From Vigna angularis (Eukaryota > Streptophyta > Magnoliopsida > Fabales > Fabaceae): a DNA stretch of 64,000 nucleotides. A program made the position numbers and the translations under genes. The DNA lies in the NCBI RefSeq assembly GCF_016808095.1, contig NC_068970.1:52230130-52294129 (forward strand), read 5' to 3'. Positions 46,285-58,973 of the stretch are shown here, one piece after another (position 1 is the first letter of the stretch; each line of letters starts with the position of its first letter). Below the pieces are notes generated by a model that was not told the DNA's origin, searched no databases, and saw only the letters and a list, made by a program, of their open reading frames with translations.

Positions 46285-49200
46285 ATAAATTTAACATAAT
46301 AAAAAGTCAATTACAACTTAAATTCATTAAAATCCTAAACTTATTCGAAATATTTGACAAAGAAAATTGACTGTAAATCAATCTAAAAATGTAGATATAA
46401 TAAATATTAAGCAATTAAACATAGTGGCTAAATATCATTTAGTCACATATTATGAAAACAATATATTTTGTAAATAATTTAATGTTCGAAAATTCTTCAA
46501 ACCAACTACAGTTTTGTTTTTCTCCGCTGAGACCAATTATAGTGATATAGAAGATTGAGTTCATGACAAAAGACGGAAATTGAAAAGCTACAAGTATTGA
46601 TTAAATTTGAAAATTTTGATGTTCAACGCTTTATATTATTAAGATTAGTATTGCATTTGAGTGCACACCGTGGCCATGAGCTAAACTTGTTGATGCCCCA
46701 AGAAAAACAAAAAATGTTGGCATTGTTTTCTGGATGAGTCTAATTAATTGTCTTATTGGTTATTTCATAGCACATGGGATGTTCAATATCATTGTTGTGC
46801 ATCCAGTGTTTCTGACATAAAATATCTATAAATCAATGGAAATACCCATCCTCATCAATCACTTTTAAGACTCAAATAATGCCATCAAATTAAACATGCT
46901 TAGAAATTATAATTTTATAATATTAGAAACACTTTATTAGGAAGTTAATTATTGAAGATTGTGATACATTATTTTATGTTGTAGTTGTTTGCTATTATTT
47001 TACAAATCTAGTGACTCTATATCATGATGGAGAAATTTTGGGCTGATCCGTTGCATCCCTTATCGGCATGGATTCATGCCATTGGGCTGCTGCACTATTC
47101 TCCATTGACACCTTTTTCTCCCAAATCAAACCACACATAATATATTACCCCCTAATGTATATTTGGCTTTTTTCTTTCCTTTTTCAATCACTAAACCCAA
47201 CAAATAGGTTAGCACAACCAGTTTTTAAAAATTATCCAACTTTTGCGATTTTGGTTACTAAAATTATGATCTGTGATGAGCATGATATTTGTGAATGACA
47301 AGACCCCATTTATGAAGGTGAATTATTTTGAAAATTGGGGTTAAATTAGGAGTGGATTTATGTATGAAGATAGCACAACATATTTCATGGTTTACGGGAG
47401 ATGTATCCTTTGTCGGCAACGCCATAATTTCTTTTGTTGGCACCTTTAAGGATCACAGAACTATATTGTTCTCTATCTTATCATCGATGCACCAACCACA
47501 CAATCTACCATTACCACCCACTTTACTACGTAGGAACCAACTTTTTATTTATGTTTTACCATGCACTGTTCATGTGTAGCTTCACCATTTTTACATCATC
47601 CATTCGACATCACGTCAAAGCTTTTCAGTTCCCAGAATTTTCACGGATATTATTATTTGTGACATTATGTAAATCATTTTTAATAAAATTGACGAGAATT
47701 TGATTAAAAAACACTGATATCATCACTCGATAAATAATTTTCACGGATATTATTATTTGTTACATTATGTATGTGAAAATTTTGTACAGCTAACTTCTTC
47801 CTAATAATATAGGACAGGATCACGAATCAGAGTCCTGAAGAATCTCGTCAGATTTTATGAATTTTCTGATTATTTTTGAAATCAATAGCTTGAGTTTTTT
47901 TCTGGATATGTTTTATTTGTTTTCACGTTAATTTGAGGACTGTAAACGAATATTTAAAAAATAGTTTTAAAGTACAAATTTTTACAATCAACACATTGTA
48001 ATGCTGTCGTCGACTAAATTTATGGATTTATTATTATTAGATTATATAATGTTTTTATATAACTATATTATTCATTGACAAATTTTTACGAATATATATT
48101 TGTTTTATAAATAGGACCATGACATGAAAACGAATGGGATGGAATAGGGTAGTGTGATTATGATGAATATTTTTCTTTTTATATTAAACACCTTTGAATT
48201 GACTTTCATGCCATAACTTTGAACAACTTCTACTATAAAAATGTTGAATTGGGGAAAAACTATTTTTAGTAATGTAATTTTGTTTTATTGATTTTTAAAT
48301 ATTAAAAAATATATTTAATATTTTGATAACAAAAGGTCAATATACAAAATAATTATAAGGATTATTAGTTGGAAGGAGGATTTGGAATTATTGAAAGATT
48401 TTTAGATGGAGATAAAAATGGAGGAATAATATGGTCAAAAAAGGGTCTTCGAAGATCAAATTTAAATTGTACGAGATTTGGTTAAAATTTTATAATTCTT
48501 GTAAAGCAGTATTAATTAGTAATTTTTAATGGATGCAAAGAAAAGATTATGTTTGATGAAGTCCAATCTAAACTTGAACCTAAGTAATTTTTTTGCGTTC
48601 CAAAAATAGATGAAAAAAATACATCACAATAGCCAAATAAAAAAAATTACAAGAAAAAATACTGCATAAAATAAGACTTCGATAATCTTTTCTCATTTTC
48701 TTAAATTAAAATCTACTGCTAACAGAATTTGATTGAAAATTTTGGGAAAAAACTTGAAATAATCTTAGAAGAACCAAGTACTTGAAATAAAATTCTAAAG
48801 AGACAAAATTATATATAAAAGTTTACTTTGAAATATTTAGAGAAAAAGAAAAGTTTTGAAAAACCATGACCCTTAAAAAAAGATCAACCAATGATTCCAA
48901 CCACACTTTATTTTGTCTTAAGAAGTAGTTTAAGTATGTGATATATTGTTCCTTAATCAAAGCTATGCAATAAGTAAGTTGAAATTAAAAGTTCTTTCTT
49001 ATCCCACCTGCTTGTGGACATATTTGTGTTCCCAGTAAAACAATAACAAGTATTTCCCTTTATCATGACAAAAGCATGACCACACCAACAAATATACAAA
49101 ATAGAAAGCACACAAAATTGTAATAGTACATCTTTTATATATATATATATATTATTAAATAAATTTAAAATTTGGAACTGAATTTTTGTTCATTTTAAAT

Positions 49201-49566
49201 CCACAGATGGAAATTCAATTACGGTATAAAATATATCATGTTAATTATTAGGAGACGTAATTTATGAAAAAAAAAACATTATTTTTATGGTATAATTTTT
49301 TTTAGTGATCTTCTTATTTATTAGTGGAGAAAAATTCATTAAAATCTGTTATGATGAGATAAAATTTGATAAATTAATTTATAGAGAGGGTGTATATTGT
49401 ATGACATTGAAGATTAAATTAAATGAATTAAATTGAGTCCAGATTTTCTGTTGAGTTTTTTGGTATTATTATTTGATGAACATGGAAAATACAATTATAT
49501 TAGTATATTATTTTTTTAATATATTTTAAAACATTAAAATGAGTGTTAATTAGTATACTTTGAAGA
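46285..49566. other. Gene-free region left of the Tekay element
   Basis: AT-rich. A short direct repeat TTTCACGGATATTATTATTT occurs at 47638 and 47740. A 90-codon frame near 47434-47703 and its neighbours have no recognisable motif. No transposon termini were identified. Confidence 0.5.
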
Positions 49567-49571
49567 TACTG

Positions 49572-52382
49572 TGTGAGACCCCTAATAATTAGCAGTAGTA
49601 ATTTCTGTCACATCACCATTAGTGCACTCCATTTCCACACTCAGTCATTTAAAACCCACTCACCAATCCCATACACCACTCTGATCTGCACTGGAAAACG
49701 CCCCACGTCGCACGCTCAGGGCTTTAAAAGTGCACCAAACACTGCATGCACGCACACCACGTGTCACGAGAGAAGTTTCCAAATCAGAAATGGTTGGGCA
49801 GGTGTCATCAGATGAGACGCTCGTCCGCGGGGCGTGGAAACTAACAAAACTTTAGTTTTTCGAAATTTTCTCTCACTTGCATGCACTCATCCTCTACCTC
49901 TGAACCTAAACTCCCATTTCTCTCCAACTTCTCTCTAAAACCTCCCAACTTCTCTCTACTGTAACTCACCAAGCTTTTCTCCGATCATGTTTCAGCACCG
50001 TAGGAACGTCCGCTGAACCGAGAGCTACTCAGTGGACCGAACAGTTTCAAGAACGGAAATTGGCAAGTTCTCCTTCAGTAGCTCGTCCTTAGGTTTTCTA
50101 GAAACCGAGTTGTTGGCTGCATGCGTGTGTATGGTCTAAAGGATTCATTTTCTGTGGATCAGATTGGTTGTGAGAAGAGTCAAGAGACGTTGAGGGTAGG
50201 AGACCGTTAGCTGGACGAACCAAAAGACTCATATTAGGACGTTTCCTTCATTGATCCGGGTAAGGGAAGCTTATTAAATTTAATTCGTATGCTTTTGTTT
50301 GTGTTGTATGGATGTTCTGAGAGTTGCGTGAAGCATGATCTGTGATATTTGATTTTGATGTATGATTATAAGTATGAGTTGATATATGGAGAATATGAAA
50401 TGTACTATGATATGAGTATTTGAAAATGTGAAATATGTATATGCTGAGAAATGAATGAATGCAAGTGAAACTCTGAATATAAACTCCCATATGATAACTT
50501 ACGTTCGACATTAAACGGTTCTTGACCGTTTGGTGTTCTAGTAAAACTTCTTTGAATTGGAATACTTTCATTTGGAAAGAATTCTGGTTGAGGATGAGCT
50601 GTGTCGGTCTTTTACTTAGAACTCATAACGAGTAGTGTCGATCTTATACCTATCATTCGTACTGAGTAGTGCTCAGTCTTACACCAAGCGCTCATACTCT
50701 TTTCTTGTAAAATCTCTAGATGAATATAGTGTTGGTCTAACTTTAATAATGTTCTCTACCGTGCTCAGTCGTTTACTAGCATTGGTGTTCTGTCTGTGAA
50801 CTATAGCAATTGGTCCCTCCGACAAGTTGGCCAACCTTGATATTCCGCGAACCGGACCTCAGGTCGACCATCCGTGTCGACCGACCATGTTGATAACCCT
50901 TATGAATACAGGCCGACCATCTGTGTCGACCGACCATGTTGATAACCCTTGTGAATACAGGCCGACCATCTGTGTCGACCTACTGTGTCGATCACCCTTA
51001 TGACTACAGATCACCCATCTGTGTCGACCTACTGTGTCGATCACCCTTATGACTACAGATCATCCATCTGTGTCGACCTACTGTGTCGATCACCCTTATG
51101 ACTACAGATCATCCATCTGTGTCGACCTACTGTGTCGATCACCCTTGTGACTACAGATCATCCATCTGTGTCGACCTACTGTGTCGATCACCCTTATGAC
51201 TACAGATCATCCATCTGTGTCGACCTACTGTGTCGATCACCCTTGTGACTACAGATCATCCCTCTGTGTCGACCTACTGTGTCGATCATCCTTGTGACTA
51301 CAGATCATCCATCTGTGTCGACCGACAGTGTCGAGTAACCTTGATTAATACATGTCGTCCATCTATTTGGTAATTGGTTCTATTCTGTTTTGGAATGGAG
51401 TAAGTTCTTCGGTTTTGTTCTCCACGGTTGTCCTCATTATGAAGGGGGCTGAACGTTCGTCTCTTTTAAGAAAGTGGAACATGGAATGAAAATGTAATTA
51501 AGAGGATGAATTAAGATGTGTGAACACTATATTACATGATTATATGATTATGGAATTTGGACGAGCGTTCCAGGGTGGAACGTCTCATAATGTTGGATAT
51601 TAAATTGGTAAAGTATGACTGTGGCTATTGCTAATGCTGGCTTGGTCCATCCTGATATTCCGTGATACTCATCTTCATGTAGAGGAGAGTAGTTCATGTG
51701 TGGGAATGGCAGGAGGTCCTTAGTCCATAAGTTAACATGGGCGACGTAAGAACGGACTAACCTCGAGTGGCAGCTATTGAGGGTCTCCCAGTTACTACAC
51801 CACTTGGGTGCAAGGACGCCTGTAGCTACACAGATTCATACAGTCCGGACGGTCAGTCTAGTATTAGGAATTGAATGGAGTTAAGGGATTGATTTAATTA
51901 TATGTTGTAAAATATTTGATATGTTTGATGTATTGTGAAATTAATGATTTTACTTGAATTAAATTCAATAAGCTTACCCTGTGTTCTCTTCCTTGCGTTG
52001 TCGATCGTCTCTGTACGTCCGTCCTGTCCTTGCAATGATCATCCGTGTGGATGTGAGCAGACGGTGGAGTGTCACTTGAAGAAATGCTAGAAGAAGAAAA
52101 TTTGGAGGACGCGACTCTGGTGGACGTTGAAGTTAAAGCCGAGCCCTAGATCGCTCGCTCGTGTATTTTAGTTTCGCTAAGTTTATTTTGTGGACGTTCG
52201 GTTATAGTTTTGTAAGGTCGTTCGTCCCTGAACTCTTGTATGTTTTTAACGTTAGTTATTTTCGGTATATTTTGGCCGTTCGACATTTAACGCTCGTTCG
52301 GTTTTCCTGTAAGACTGCACTGTTTATTTGCTTAATGTAATAAATTCTGATTATGGTAATTACTATATTTTGGGATGTTACA
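49572..52382 (+). repeat. 5' LTR of the Tekay element
   Basis: TGTGAGACCCCTAATAATTA...GGGATGTTACA. Contains a roughly ten-copy 49-bp tandem array (50865-51355). It supplies the promoter for the element; the exact start site is not determined. Confidence 0.95.
50865..51355 (+). repeat. 49-bp tandem array inside the 5' LTR
   Basis: About ten copies of a unit containing CCATCTGTGTCGACC, CTGTGTCGATCACCC and TATGACTACAG. The first two or three copies are a variant (GACCATGTTGATAACCC, GAATACAGGCC); the rest are nearly identical. The unit carries the palindrome GTCGAC. The whole array is absent from the 3' LTR. Confidence 0.95.
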
Positions 52383-52386
52383 TTAG

Positions 52387-52399
52387 TGGTATCAGAGCA
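52387..52399 (+). promoter_or_regulatory. Primer binding site of the Tekay element
   Basis: TGGTATCAGAGCA, four bases after the LTR end, complementary to the 3' end of initiator tRNA-Met, as usual in plant gypsy elements. Confidence 0.9.
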
Positions 52400-52538
52400 G
52401 TTTTGTTCTCTTAAAGGACGCTGTAGGTTATGAGTGCACTGTGTTTTGCTGTGTGCTTAATAAGTGTTTAAATGAGTTATTTTATCTCGACTCTTTACAC
52501 GTAACTGACGTTCGTTTTTCTCTGTGTCCAGAGAACGA

Positions 52539-55500
52539 ATGGCACCTAGACTCCCTCCTCCGCCTCAACCTACTGAACCGGATGCGTCTAACAACGCTAG
52601 GTTGTTGGAAACGTTGATCGACCGACTGCAGCAACAGAATACGACCTTGATGGAGCAGAATGCAACTCTGATGCAGCAGAATCAGAATGCCATGCAGAGT
52701 TTGGAGGCTTCACGTGCCAACTCGGAAACGACTCAGCGTCAGTTGATGGAAATCCTGGCGGCAACCAGAGGAACGTCGGGAGCTTCCTCTTCCAACGCTG
52801 CCCAGCCTGCTGCTGAGTGGAGTTTGGAGAGTTTTCTCCAGCATCATCCGGCTAAGTTTAATGGTAAGGGCCTCCCTGACGAGGCAGACCAGTGGCTCAG
52901 GGACATGGAAAAGATTTTCAACGCCAAGAGATGTCCGGATGAAAACAGGTTGGCGTACGCGGAATATTTATTGACTGGAGAGGCGAACCACTGGTGGGCG
53001 AGCGCGAGGGCTATCTTGGCGGATGCGCACCAACCGATCACTTGGGAAGTCTTCAGAAGCAAGTTTTACGAAGAATACTTCCCCGACAGCGTCCGTTTTG
53101 CCAAGGAGGTTGAACTTCTGCAACTCGTCCAAGGTGGAATGTCCGTTTCTGAGTATACGAACAAGTTCAAACACTTGGTTCGTTTCAATACGATGGCCAC
53201 CAGTGGAGAGTGGCAGTGCAGGAAGTTTGAGAACGGACTGCGGAGCGACTTGAAGGTTTTAATCTCCAGCCTTTGTATACGAACGTTTCCTGCCATGGTC
53301 GAGAAAGCCAAAGTGTTGGAGAAGAATATGACGGAAGCTGAAAGACAGAAGAAACAGCAACAAGTGAGTAGGGGACCTATAGTGTCCCGGGGAGGTACCG
53401 TTCCGAGAAGGACACCTTACACTCGTCCTAGTCAGCCATCTAGCACGAGCAGTTCTCAAGCTTTAGTTCCTGCTGGACAAGCTGGGCAGTACGGGAACGT
53501 TACTTGTTTCCAGTGTGGAGGACCACACTACCGTTCGTCATGTCCTCAGTTGGTGGGAGGAAAATACTGTAACCGGTGTGGACGAAATGGGCACTTGGCG
53601 AACGAGTGCAACGTGAGTGGGCGAGCGGTGATGAGACCACCGAACGCTGGAAGGAATCGGCAAAGGAGAGGTGGACGAGCCCAAGCTGTTGGGCGTGTGT
53701 ATGCGATAACTGGAGCGGAGGCGGCTGGCTCAGGTACACTCGTCATCAGTACATGCTTAGTATATGGTAAATCTTGTTGCGTGCTGTTTGATTCGGGAGC
53801 AACACATTCCTTCATCTCGAAGGCGTGCGTTGGCAAACTGGGATTAGAGGTGAGTGAGATGCAGTTCGATCTGGTGGTGTCTACCCCAGCGACTAGAGAG
53901 GTTAGGACGTCCACTATGTGCGTCCAATGTCCTATAGAAGTAGAAGAGCGCAAGTATAAAGTAAACCTCATCTGCCTACCTCTTCAAGGGTTGGAGGTGA
54001 TTTTAGGAATGGATTGGTTGGCTACCAATCACATTCTCTTAGATTGTGGGAAGAAGGAGTTGATATTTCCGAATGAAGAGGATGAAGAATTAACGGTAAC
54101 GCTCGGTCAGTTAAAGGAGGATATAATGGAAAGTGCGAGCTGTTTCCTAATCATGACGCATGAAGACCAAGAGCTTGGAGGTTTGAGGCAAGAACGAACG
54201 TTCGTTGTTGACAGCAACGAGCGAATGGTTTTGGATGAGTTTCCGGACGTCTTCCCTGAAGAAATACCTGGACTACCTCCGACTCGTGAAGTTGAATTCA
54301 CCATTGATTTGGTGACGACAGCTGCACCCATCTCTGTTCAACCGTACCGTATGGCGCCTGCAGAGTTGGTTGAACTTAAGAAGCAGATAGAAGAACTGAT
54401 GGACAAGCAATTCATCAGGCCGAGCGTATCACCTTGGGGAGCGCCTGTGCTCTTAGTGAAAAAGAAGGATGGGAGCTCTCGGTTATGTATAGACTACCGG
54501 CAATTGAACAAGCTGACCATCAAAAATAAGTACCCGTTGCCAAGGATAGACGATTTGTTGGATCAACTACATGGGGCAACGGTATTTTCAAAGATTGACT
54601 TGCGTTCGGGATATCACCAGATTAGGGTGAGGGAGGACGACATCCAGAAGACAGCGTTCAGGTCTCGTTATGGACACTACGAGTATGTAGTGATGCCATT
54701 TGGAGTGACGAACGCTCCTGCAGTGTTCATGGATTATATGAATCGTATCTTCAGGCCGTACCTGGACAGGTTCGTAGTCGTTTTCATAGATGATATTCTC
54801 ATCTACTCCAAGACGCAAGACGAACACGAAGAACACTTGAGGGCAGTACTATTAGTGTTGAGGGAGAAGGAATTATATGCAAAGTTGTCCAAGTGTGAAT
54901 TTTGGATGAAGGAGGTACAGTTTTTTGGGCATGTAGTGTCGGTTGGAGGTATTTCAGTGGATCCTGCTAAGGTACGAGCGGTTTTGGACTGGGAGAGTCC
55001 TCGTTCAGTCACTGAGGTTCGTAGTTTTGTGGGGCTCGCGGGCTACTATAGGCGTTTTATCGAGGGGTTTGCTAGAATAGTAGCTCCGCTTACTCAGTTG
55101 ACCAGGAAGGATCGACCGTTCGCCTGGACTGATCTGTGTGAGGAGCGTTTCCAGGAGCTAAAAGTGAAATTGACGAGCGCTCCAGTGTTGATCATACCTG
55201 ACACGTCCAAGCCCTTTGAAGTATACTGCGACGCGTCTCATCAAGGGTTGGGCTGTGTACTTATGCAAGAGAAACGAGCGGTAGCATACGCATCTCGCCA
55301 GTTGAAAATCCATGAGAAGAACTACCCAACGCACGACCTGGAGCTGGCAGCGGTCGTCTTTGCACTAAAGATTTGGAGACATTATTTGTATGGGTCTACA
55401 TTCCAAGTCTTCAGTGATCACAAGAGCCTCAAGTACTTATTTGACCAGAAGGAGCTGAATATGAGGCAGAGGCGTTGGTTGGAGTTTTTGAAAGACTATG

Positions 55501-57116
55501 AGTTTGAGCTACTCTATCATCTCGGAAAGGCGAACGTGGTGGCGGACGCTTTAAGTAGGAAGGTGGTGCATGTGTCGTCCATGATGATGCGCGAGCGGAG
55601 CTTAGTGGAGAGCTTCAGAGATCTAAGGTTACAGTTTGAGTTAGAACCGAGCAGCATCAAGTGCTGTAACCTTAGAATATCTAGCGATGTGTTTGACCGG
55701 ATTAAGATGAAGCAACGTGAGGACGAAGAGCTAGTGAAGATCTTAAGCGCGCTCGGTACGGATCAAGCTAAATGGTTCAATACGGGAACGGACGGCATGT
55801 TGCGTTACATGGGTAGAACGTGCGTTCCGAATGATGGCGAGCTGAAGAGAATTATTCTGGAGGATGGTCATCACAGCCGTCTTAGCATGCACCCTGGCAT
55901 GACTAAGATGTATCAAGACCTCCGGAAATCATTCTGGTGGCCTGGAATGAAGAGTGATGTCGCTCGTTTTGTGGCATCATGTCTAACCTGTCAACGAGCG
56001 AAGGCGGAATACCAAAGACCTGGCGGATTACTTCAACAGTTGGAAATTCCCGAATGGAAGTGGGATAGCATATCCATGGACTTCGTGACTCATCTACCAC
56101 GCACGGTTAGGAATCATGATTCAATCTGGGTGATCGTGGATAGGCTAACGAAGAGCGCCCACTTCCTAGCAGTTAACTTAAAGATGTCGATGACCAACTT
56201 AGCCAAGTTGTATATCAAGGAGATCGTTCGTCTGCATGGGGTGCCTTCAAGCATAATTTCTGATCGAGACACGAGATTCACATCTCGGTTTTGGCAGTCC
56301 TTACAAGGAGAATTGGGAAGCAGACTGCAGATGAGTTCAACATATCATCCTCAAACGGACGGCCAGTCTGAACGAACCATCCAGACGCTGGAAGATTTAC
56401 TGAGGACGTGCGTCCTAGATCATTTGGGCGTTTGGGATGAAGTCCTGCCGCTAGTAGAGTTCACGTACAACAATAGCTATCAGTCGAGCATAGGTATGGC
56501 GCCGTTTGAAGCTCTCTATGGGAGGAAGTGTCGAACGCCACTTTGTTGGTTCCAAGATGGAGAGAACGTGCTAACTGGACCTGAGCTCATCCAGCAAACG
56601 ACCAAGAAGGTTAAATTGATTCAAGATAGATTGAAGACATCCCTGAGCAGGCAGAAATCATATGCGGATAGAAGACCCTTGGAGTTCGCTGCAGGTGACC
56701 ATGTATTCCTTCGACTCAATCCGATCACTGGTGTAGGCCAAGCCATCTGTCCCAAGAAGCTATCTCCCAAGTTCATAGGACCGTACCAGATTTTGAAGAA
56801 GATTGGACCAGTAGCTTATGAACTTACTTTGCCTCCTCAGCTATCAAATCTTCATCCAGTCTTCCACGTTTCCCAACTTCGGAAGTACATAGCGAATCCA
56901 TCTCACGTACTGGAGTTGGAAGACGTTCAGCTTCGTCATGACCGAACGTTGGAGTTACAACCCGTCCGCGTGGAAGACAGCCGCACCAAGCTATACAAGG
57001 GAAAGGACGTTCGTCTAGTTAAGATGGTGTGGGACGCGAAGACTGGCGATTCAACGTGGGAAGTAGAGGATGCTATGAGAGACTTGTATCCACACTTGTT
57101 TACAGGTGAGTTTTAA
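52539..57116 (+). CDS. Tekay chromovirus Gag-Pol polyprotein, intact, 1525 aa
   Basis: Copies and integrates its own element. It is a single frame, so Gag and Pol are made as one precursor. The start is the ATG at 52539 ([15 protein letters not shown]); the frame is open a few codons further upstream only through GTG. Domains by approximate residue: coiled, Gln-rich N-terminus 25-80; Gag 95-230; two zinc knuckles [13 protein letters not shown] (about 322) and [14 protein letters not shown] (about 344); aspartic protease [12 protein letters not shown] (about 415); RT 610-800 with FIDDILIYS (about 749); RNase H from [13 protein letters not shown] (about 895); integrase HHCC finger ([18 protein letters not shown], 1110-1152) and a D-D-E core ([21 protein letters not shown], 1180-1280); GPY motif ([10 protein letters not shown], about 1410); chromodomain-like end to [13 protein letters not shown]. 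No stop or frameshift; all key catalytic residues are present. Confidence 0.97.
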   Translation: MAPRLPPPPQPTEPDASNNARLLETLIDRLQQQNTTLMEQNATLMQQNQNAMQSLEASRANSETTQRQLMEILAATRGTSGASSSNAAQPAAEWSLESFLQHHPAKFNGKGLPDEADQWLRDMEKIFNAKRCPDENRLAYAEYLLTGEANHWWASARAILADAHQPITWEVFRSKFYEEYFPDSVRFAKEVELLQLVQGGMSVSEYTNKFKHLVRFNTMATSGEWQCRKFENGLRSDLKVLISSLCIRTFPAMVEKAKVLEKNMTEAERQKKQQQVSRGPIVSRGGTVPRRTPYTRPSQPSSTSSSQALVPAGQAGQYGNVTCFQCGGPHYRSSCPQLVGGKYCNRCGRNGHLANECNVSGRAVMRPPNAGRNRQRRGGRAQAVGRVYAITGAEAAGSGTLVISTCLVYGKSCCVLFDSGATHSFISKACVGKLGLEVSEMQFDLVVSTPATREVRTSTMCVQCPIEVEERKYKVNLICLPLQGLEVILGMDWLATNHILLDCGKKELIFPNEEDEELTVTLGQLKEDIMESASCFLIMTHEDQELGGLRQERTFVVDSNERMVLDEFPDVFPEEIPGLPPTREVEFTIDLVTTAAPISVQPYRMAPAELVELKKQIEELMDKQFIRPSVSPWGAPVLLVKKKDGSSRLCIDYRQLNKLTIKNKYPLPRIDDLLDQLHGATVFSKIDLRSGYHQIRVREDDIQKTAFRSRYGHYEYVVMPFGVTNAPAVFMDYMNRIFRPYLDRFVVVFIDDILIYSKTQDEHEEHLRAVLLVLREKELYAKLSKCEFWMKEVQFFGHVVSVGGISVDPAKVRAVLDWESPRSVTEVRSFVGLAGYYRRFIEGFARIVAPLTQLTRKDRPFAWTDLCEERFQELKVKLTSAPVLIIPDTSKPFEVYCDASHQGLGCVLMQEKRAVAYASRQLKIHEKNYPTHDLELAAVVFALKIWRHYLYGSTFQVFSDHKSLKYLFDQKELNMRQRRWLEFLKDYEFELLYHLGKANVVADALSRKVVHVSSMMMRERSLVESFRDLRLQFELEPSSIKCCNLRISSDVFDRIKMKQREDEELVKILSALGTDQAKWFNTGTDGMLRYMGRTCVPNDGELKRIILEDGHHSRLSMHPGMTKMYQDLRKSFWWPGMKSDVARFVASCLTCQRAKAEYQRPGGLLQQLEIPEWKWDSISMDFVTHLPRTVRNHDSIWVIVDRLTKSAHFLAVNLKMSMTNLAKLYIKEIVRLHGVPSSIISDRDTRFTSRFWQSLQGELGSRLQMSSTYHPQTDGQSERTIQTLEDLLRTCVLDHLGVWDEVLPLVEFTYNNSYQSSIGMAPFEALYGRKCRTPLCWFQDGENVLTGPELIQQTTKKVKLIQDRLKTSLSRQKSYADRRPLEFAAGDHVFLRLNPITGVGQAICPKKLSPKFIGPYQILKKIGPVAYELTLPPQLSNLHPVFHVSQLRKYIANPSHVLELEDVQLRHDRTLELQPVRVEDSRTKLYKGKDVRLVKMVWDAKTGDSTWEVEDAMRDLYPHLFTGEF

Positions 57117-57144
57117 ATTTTCGAGGACGAAAATTTTTGTAGTT

Positions 57145-57152
57145 AGGGAGAA
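57145..57152 (+). promoter_or_regulatory. Polypurine tract of the Tekay element
   Basis: AGGGAGAA directly before the 3' LTR; primes second-strand synthesis in LTR elements. Confidence 0.85.
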
Positions 57153-58573
57153 TGTGAGACCCCTAATAATTAGCAGTAGTAATTTCTGTCACATCACCAT
57201 TAGTGCACTCCATTTCCACACTCAGTCATTTAAAACCCACTCACCAATCCCATACACCACTCTGATCTGCACTGGAAAACGCCCCACGTCGCACGCTCAG
57301 GGCTTTAAAAGCGCACCAAACACTGCATGCACGCACACCACGTGTCACGAGAGAAGTTTCCAAATCAGAAATGGTTGGGCAGGTGTCATCAGATGAGACG
57401 TTCGTCCGCGGGGCGTGGAAACTAACAAAACTTTAGTTTTTCGAAATTTTCTCTCACTTGCATGCACTCATCCTCTACCTCTGAACCTAAACTCCCATTT
57501 CTCTCCAACTTCTCTCTAAAACCTCCCAACTTCTCTCTACTGTAACTCACCAAGCTTTTCTCCGATCACGTTTCAGCACCGTAGGAACGTCCGCTGAACC
57601 GAGAGCTACTCAGTGGACCGAACAGTTTCAAGAACGGAAATTGGCAAGTTCTCCTTCAGTAGCTCGTCCTTAGGTTTTCTAGAAACCGAGTTGTTGGCTG
57701 CATGCGTGTGTATGGTCTAAAGGATTCATTTTCTGTGGATCAGATTGGTTGTGAGAAGAGTCAAGAGACGTTGAGGGTAGGAGACCGTTAGCTGGACGAA
57801 CCAAAAGACTCATATTAGGACGTTTCCTTCATTGATTCGGGTAAGGGAAGCTTATTAAATTTAATTCGTATGCTTTTGTTTGTGTTGTATGGATGTTCTG
57901 AGAGTTGCGTGAAGCATGATCTGTGATATTTGATTTTGATGTATGATTATAAGTATGAGTTGATATATGGAGAATATGAAATGTACTACACCACTCGGGT
58001 GCAAGGACGCCTGTAGCTACACAGATTCATACAGTCCGGACGATCAGTCTAGTATTAGGAATTGAATGGAGTTAAGGGATTGATTTAATTATATGTTGTA
58101 AAATATTTGATATGTTTGATGTATTGTGAAATTAATGATTTTACTTGAATTAAATTCAATAAGCTTACCTTGTGTTCTCTTCCTTGCGTTGTCGATCGTC
58201 TCTGTACGTCCGTCCTGTCCTTGCAATGATCATCCGTGTGGATGTGAGCAGACGGTGGAGTGTCACTTGAAGAAATGCTAGAAGAAGAAAATTTGGAGGA
58301 CGCGACTCTGGTGGACGTTGAAGTTAAAGCCGAGCCCTAGATCGCTCGCTCGTGTATTTTAGTTTCGCTAAGTTTATTTTGTGGACGTTCGGTTATAGTT
58401 TTGTAAGGTCGTTCGTCCCTGAACTCTTGTATGTTTTTAACGTTAGTTATTTTCGGTATATTTTGGCCGTTCGACATTTAACGCTCGTTCGGTTTTCCTG
58501 TAAGACTGCATTGTTTATTTGCTTAATGTAATAAATTCTGATTATGGTAATTACTATATTTTGGGATGTTACA
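57153..58573 (+). repeat. 3' LTR of the Tekay element (1390-bp deletion)
   Basis: Identical in layout to the 5' LTR up to GAAATGTACTA (57988), then jumps to the position equivalent to 51798. The missing segment is bounded in the 5' LTR by two TACTA copies (50403-50407 and 51793-51797), one of which is retained. Confidence 0.95.
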
Positions 58574-58578
58574 TACTG

Positions 58579-58970
58579 GAAAGTGACAACAATAAAATAT
58601 TATAGCAGAAAATCCAAATTAAATTTTTACATAATTCTTTTACAGTTGGATTAAGTTTATCAATAATTATTTTATGTGATTAATTTTTCTAAAGAATAAT
58701 GCACAAGAGCATCAATTTTGAATTAAATAGTAATCATAACAGAATTAATAATCTTTACATTCTGAGTAACATGATCAACATACCCTTCAATTTTAAGTCA
58801 AAGTTTACTTTTGATGTCCAAATTACATAATCAATGTTATCTAATTTATTAATAGATAAATCTACATTGACATAGTTAATATATATGGATGGGTCAGACA
58901 TACTGGTGATAAAAGAGAGGTCAAAGGGGAAGAAGCCATGAACAAGTAAGGGAGAGAGAAAATTTAAAAC
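58579..58970. other. Spacer between the Tekay and CACTA elements
   Basis: AT-rich; no gene or repeat terminus seen. Confidence 0.5.
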
Positions 58971-58973
58971 CTG

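Larger units (their letters stand above)
49572..58573 (+). mobile_element. Complete Ty3/gypsy Tekay-type chromovirus, potentially autonomous
   Basis: Perfect TSD TACTG (49567-49571 and 58574-58578). 5' LTR 49572-52382 (2811 bp), primer site TGGTATCAGAGCA at 52387, one uninterrupted gag-pol frame 52539-57116, purine tract AGGGAGAA at 57145-57152, 3' LTR 57153-58573 (1421 bp). The 3' LTR lacks exactly the 1390 bp that explain the length difference. Outside that gap I count eight substitutions, all transitions. Intact coding, a perfect TSD and near-identical LTRs point to a very recent insertion. Tekay assignment rests on the long LTR and the chromodomain-like C-terminus. Confidence 0.96.

Noticed and set aside
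46025..46310. Several Tyr-Ile-rich frames on both strands
   Set aside because: Pure translation of the TA/CATA microsatellite.
50865..51355. Regular 49-bp repeats resembling a CRISPR array
   Set aside because: Units are contiguous tandem copies with no unique spacers, and they lie inside a plant LTR.
52524..52538. Upstream start for the Tekay gag-pol
   Set aside because: The upstream codon is GTG; the first ATG is at 52539 and gives the usual type of Gag N-terminus.
52844..56100. Many antisense and shifted frames across the Tekay coding region
   Set aside because: Shadows of the gag-pol frame with no motifs of their own.
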